Assembly: GCA_964547645.1 (NCBI GenBank)
Contig: CAZJOM010000020.1
Span: 1-52,441 of the forward strand
Length of the DNA: 52,441 bases
Direction: 5' to 3'
Origin: SZUA-430 sp964547645
GTDB taxonomy: Bacteria > Pseudomonadota > Alphaproteobacteria > Micropepsales > Micropepsaceae
How positions within the stretch are numbered: position 1 is the stretch's first letter; each line of letters starts with the position of its first letter. Below, one piece after another: positions 51,548 through 52,441 of the stretch. Position numbers and translations under genes: made by a program. A model generated the notes under the pieces. That model worked only from the letters and a program-made list of their open reading frames with translations. It ran no database searches and was not told where the DNA came from.

Positions 51548-52441
51548 TCACGATGACGGCAGGATCGACTGTTCCGCCGTCAGCACCGCTTCGATCAGGC
51601 GCATGACTTCGGTGATGTCGGCGACGATCGCGCGGACGCGGGTGATGTCGGCGAGGTTGGCGAACATGGAGCCGATCTCGAATTTGTCGCCGCCTTCGAT
51701 GGCGATCAGAAGGTCACCGTCGATGAAGGCGCAGCGGAGGCGTTCGCCCTTGAAAGCGGTCTCGAGGGCGAGCAGGCGCTCCATGAAGACCGGATGGATG
51801 AGGTAGCGCGCTTCGACTTGATCGGTCGAATAGACTTCGAACGCTTTCTCCAACCGGCTGTCGCCGAGCGCGACGCGTTGCATTGAACTCATCCAGCGAG
51901 CGACCGTGTTGAAGATGCCGGCGTCGCGGCGGACGACGGTGGTGCCCAGGAATTTCTTTGGGAAGGCGATGCGAATCAATTGGCCGCGGAAGACGGTTTC
52001 CCAGCTGGTACCGTTCTTCGTTTGATGGCGTCGTTCAAGGTGGCCTTCGTAGAACGCGAAGGCGCAACCTTTGTGCGTGCCGCGGAAGCAGTCTTGATAG
52101 TCGGCGCGGTCGCACGAGGGGAGCAATCTGAGTTCTTCGAAGTGCGGCAGGCCGTCCTTCTGGAACGCCGAAATCTCGTAGGTGCAGCCGATCGCGTCTG
52201 CGATCGAGGTCAGCGACTGCGATTTTGCGGCGGTGCCCACAGCCGCAAGCGGTTGATACGCAAACCAATAACCGGCCGCGAAGGCGACGCCGCCGAAGAT
52301 GAGGGCGTTGAAGATCTCCGTCGACCAGAACCAGACCAGCGCGCCGACACCCGCCGCGCCAAACGCGACAAGCACGATGCGCCAGTAGAACGTTTTCATC
52401 GCGACGTGGCGGTTGACCTCCTGCGCGCTCAGGATCGGTTC
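51548..52441 (-). CDS. DUF3137 membrane protein, probably truncated by the window edge
   Basis: A protein with two adjacent N-terminal transmembrane helices (IVLVAFGAAGVGALVWFW and FNALIFGGVAFAAGYWFA) then a soluble DUF3137-like domain (LLPSCDRADYQDCFRG, WETVFRGQLIRIAFPKKF). An internal ATG at 52399 gives 283 residues but has no correctly spaced ribosome site (AGGAGG is 17 bases upstream). The frame continues in phase to the window edge as EPILSAQEVNRHVA, which looks like the family's usual N-terminal segment. The true start is therefore likely beyond 52441. Family members often sit next to lemA. Confidence 0.75.
   Translation of the reverse strand, partial: EPILSAQEVNRHVAMKTFYWRIVLVAFGAAGVGALVWFWSTEIFNALIFGGVAFAAGYWFAYQPLAAVGTAAKSQSLTSIADAIGCTYEISAFQKDGLPHFEELRLLPSCDRADYQDCFRGTHKGCAFAFYEGHLERRHQTKNGTSWETVFRGQLIRIAFPKKFLGTTVVRRDAGIFNTVARWMSSMQRVALGDSRLEKAFEVYSTDQVEARYLIHPVFMERLLALETAFKGERLRCAFIDGDLLIAIEGGDKFEIGSMFANLADITRVRAIVADITEVMRLIEAVLTAEQSILPSS

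Overview
The window looks like chromosomal DNA of a high-G+C alphaproteobacterium, probably free-living in soil or water. This is inferred from codon use, the regulator, GST and CoA-ligase repertoire and the DnaA type. I cannot assign a genus. There are no rRNA or tRNA genes, CRISPR arrays, transposases or phage genes that I can see. About fifty genes are packed on both strands, often with 4-bp ATGA/GTGA overlaps or touching convergent stop codons.

Layout, left half. 1-5.2 kb: HSL-type esterase, 7TM-DISM sensor kinase, feruloyl-CoA synthase-like ligase. 5.3-8.2 kb: MocR regulator divergent from a PhzF-LysE pair, with inverted repeats between them. 8.2-9.7 kb: exported unknown protein and a GNAT acetyltransferase. 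9.7-12.1 kb: about 1.1 kb of non-coding DNA rich in short inverted repeats, then dnaA; this is a candidate replication origin. 12.2-16.4 kb: a nested palindromic repeat, a PLP dehydratase, a methyltransferase, and a membrane-protein/exported retropepsin pair divergent from a TetR gene. 16.4-22.8 kb: GST, acyl-CoA ligase, CMD-like protein, SDR, M20 amidohydrolase and a metallo-beta-lactamase-fold hydrolase, with two more palindromic repeats. 22.9-27.2 kb: an adaptor/ATPase/two-permease (DevBCA/MacB-like) exporter operon with a 193-bp repeat inside it.

Layout, right half. 27.2-36.1 kb: catabolic and detoxification genes (GNAT, two GST-like proteins, type-B carboxylesterase, Popeye-like cyclic-nucleotide-binding membrane protein, zinc alcohol dehydrogenase divergent from a flavin monooxygenase, FATP-type acyl-CoA synthetase). 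36.1-36.7 kb: a TusA-like protein and two tandem 32-34-residue hydrophobic ORFs. 36.9-40.6 kb: TetR-controlled adaptor/ATPase/ABC-2 permease operon. 40.8-42.3 kb: two paralogous CHAP-like lipoproteins. 42.3-45.4 kb: response regulator and multidomain hybrid kinase. 45.5-52.4 kb: MFS transporter, large lipoprotein, exported alpha/beta hydrolase, AraC-VOC pair, small membrane protein, DUF1801 protein, and a DUF3137 protein that probably runs off the right edge.

Taken together, the genes suggest uptake and activation of acids (three CoA ligases), ester hydrolysis (three esterases/hydrolases), glutathione conjugation (three GSTs) and efflux (two ABC exporters, LysE, MFS). Their regulators mostly sit next to their likely targets with visible operator-like palindromes. 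The items most worth a second look are the tandem micro-ORFs, the nested-palindrome repeats, the palindrome-rich DNA upstream of dnaA, and the Popeye-like protein.
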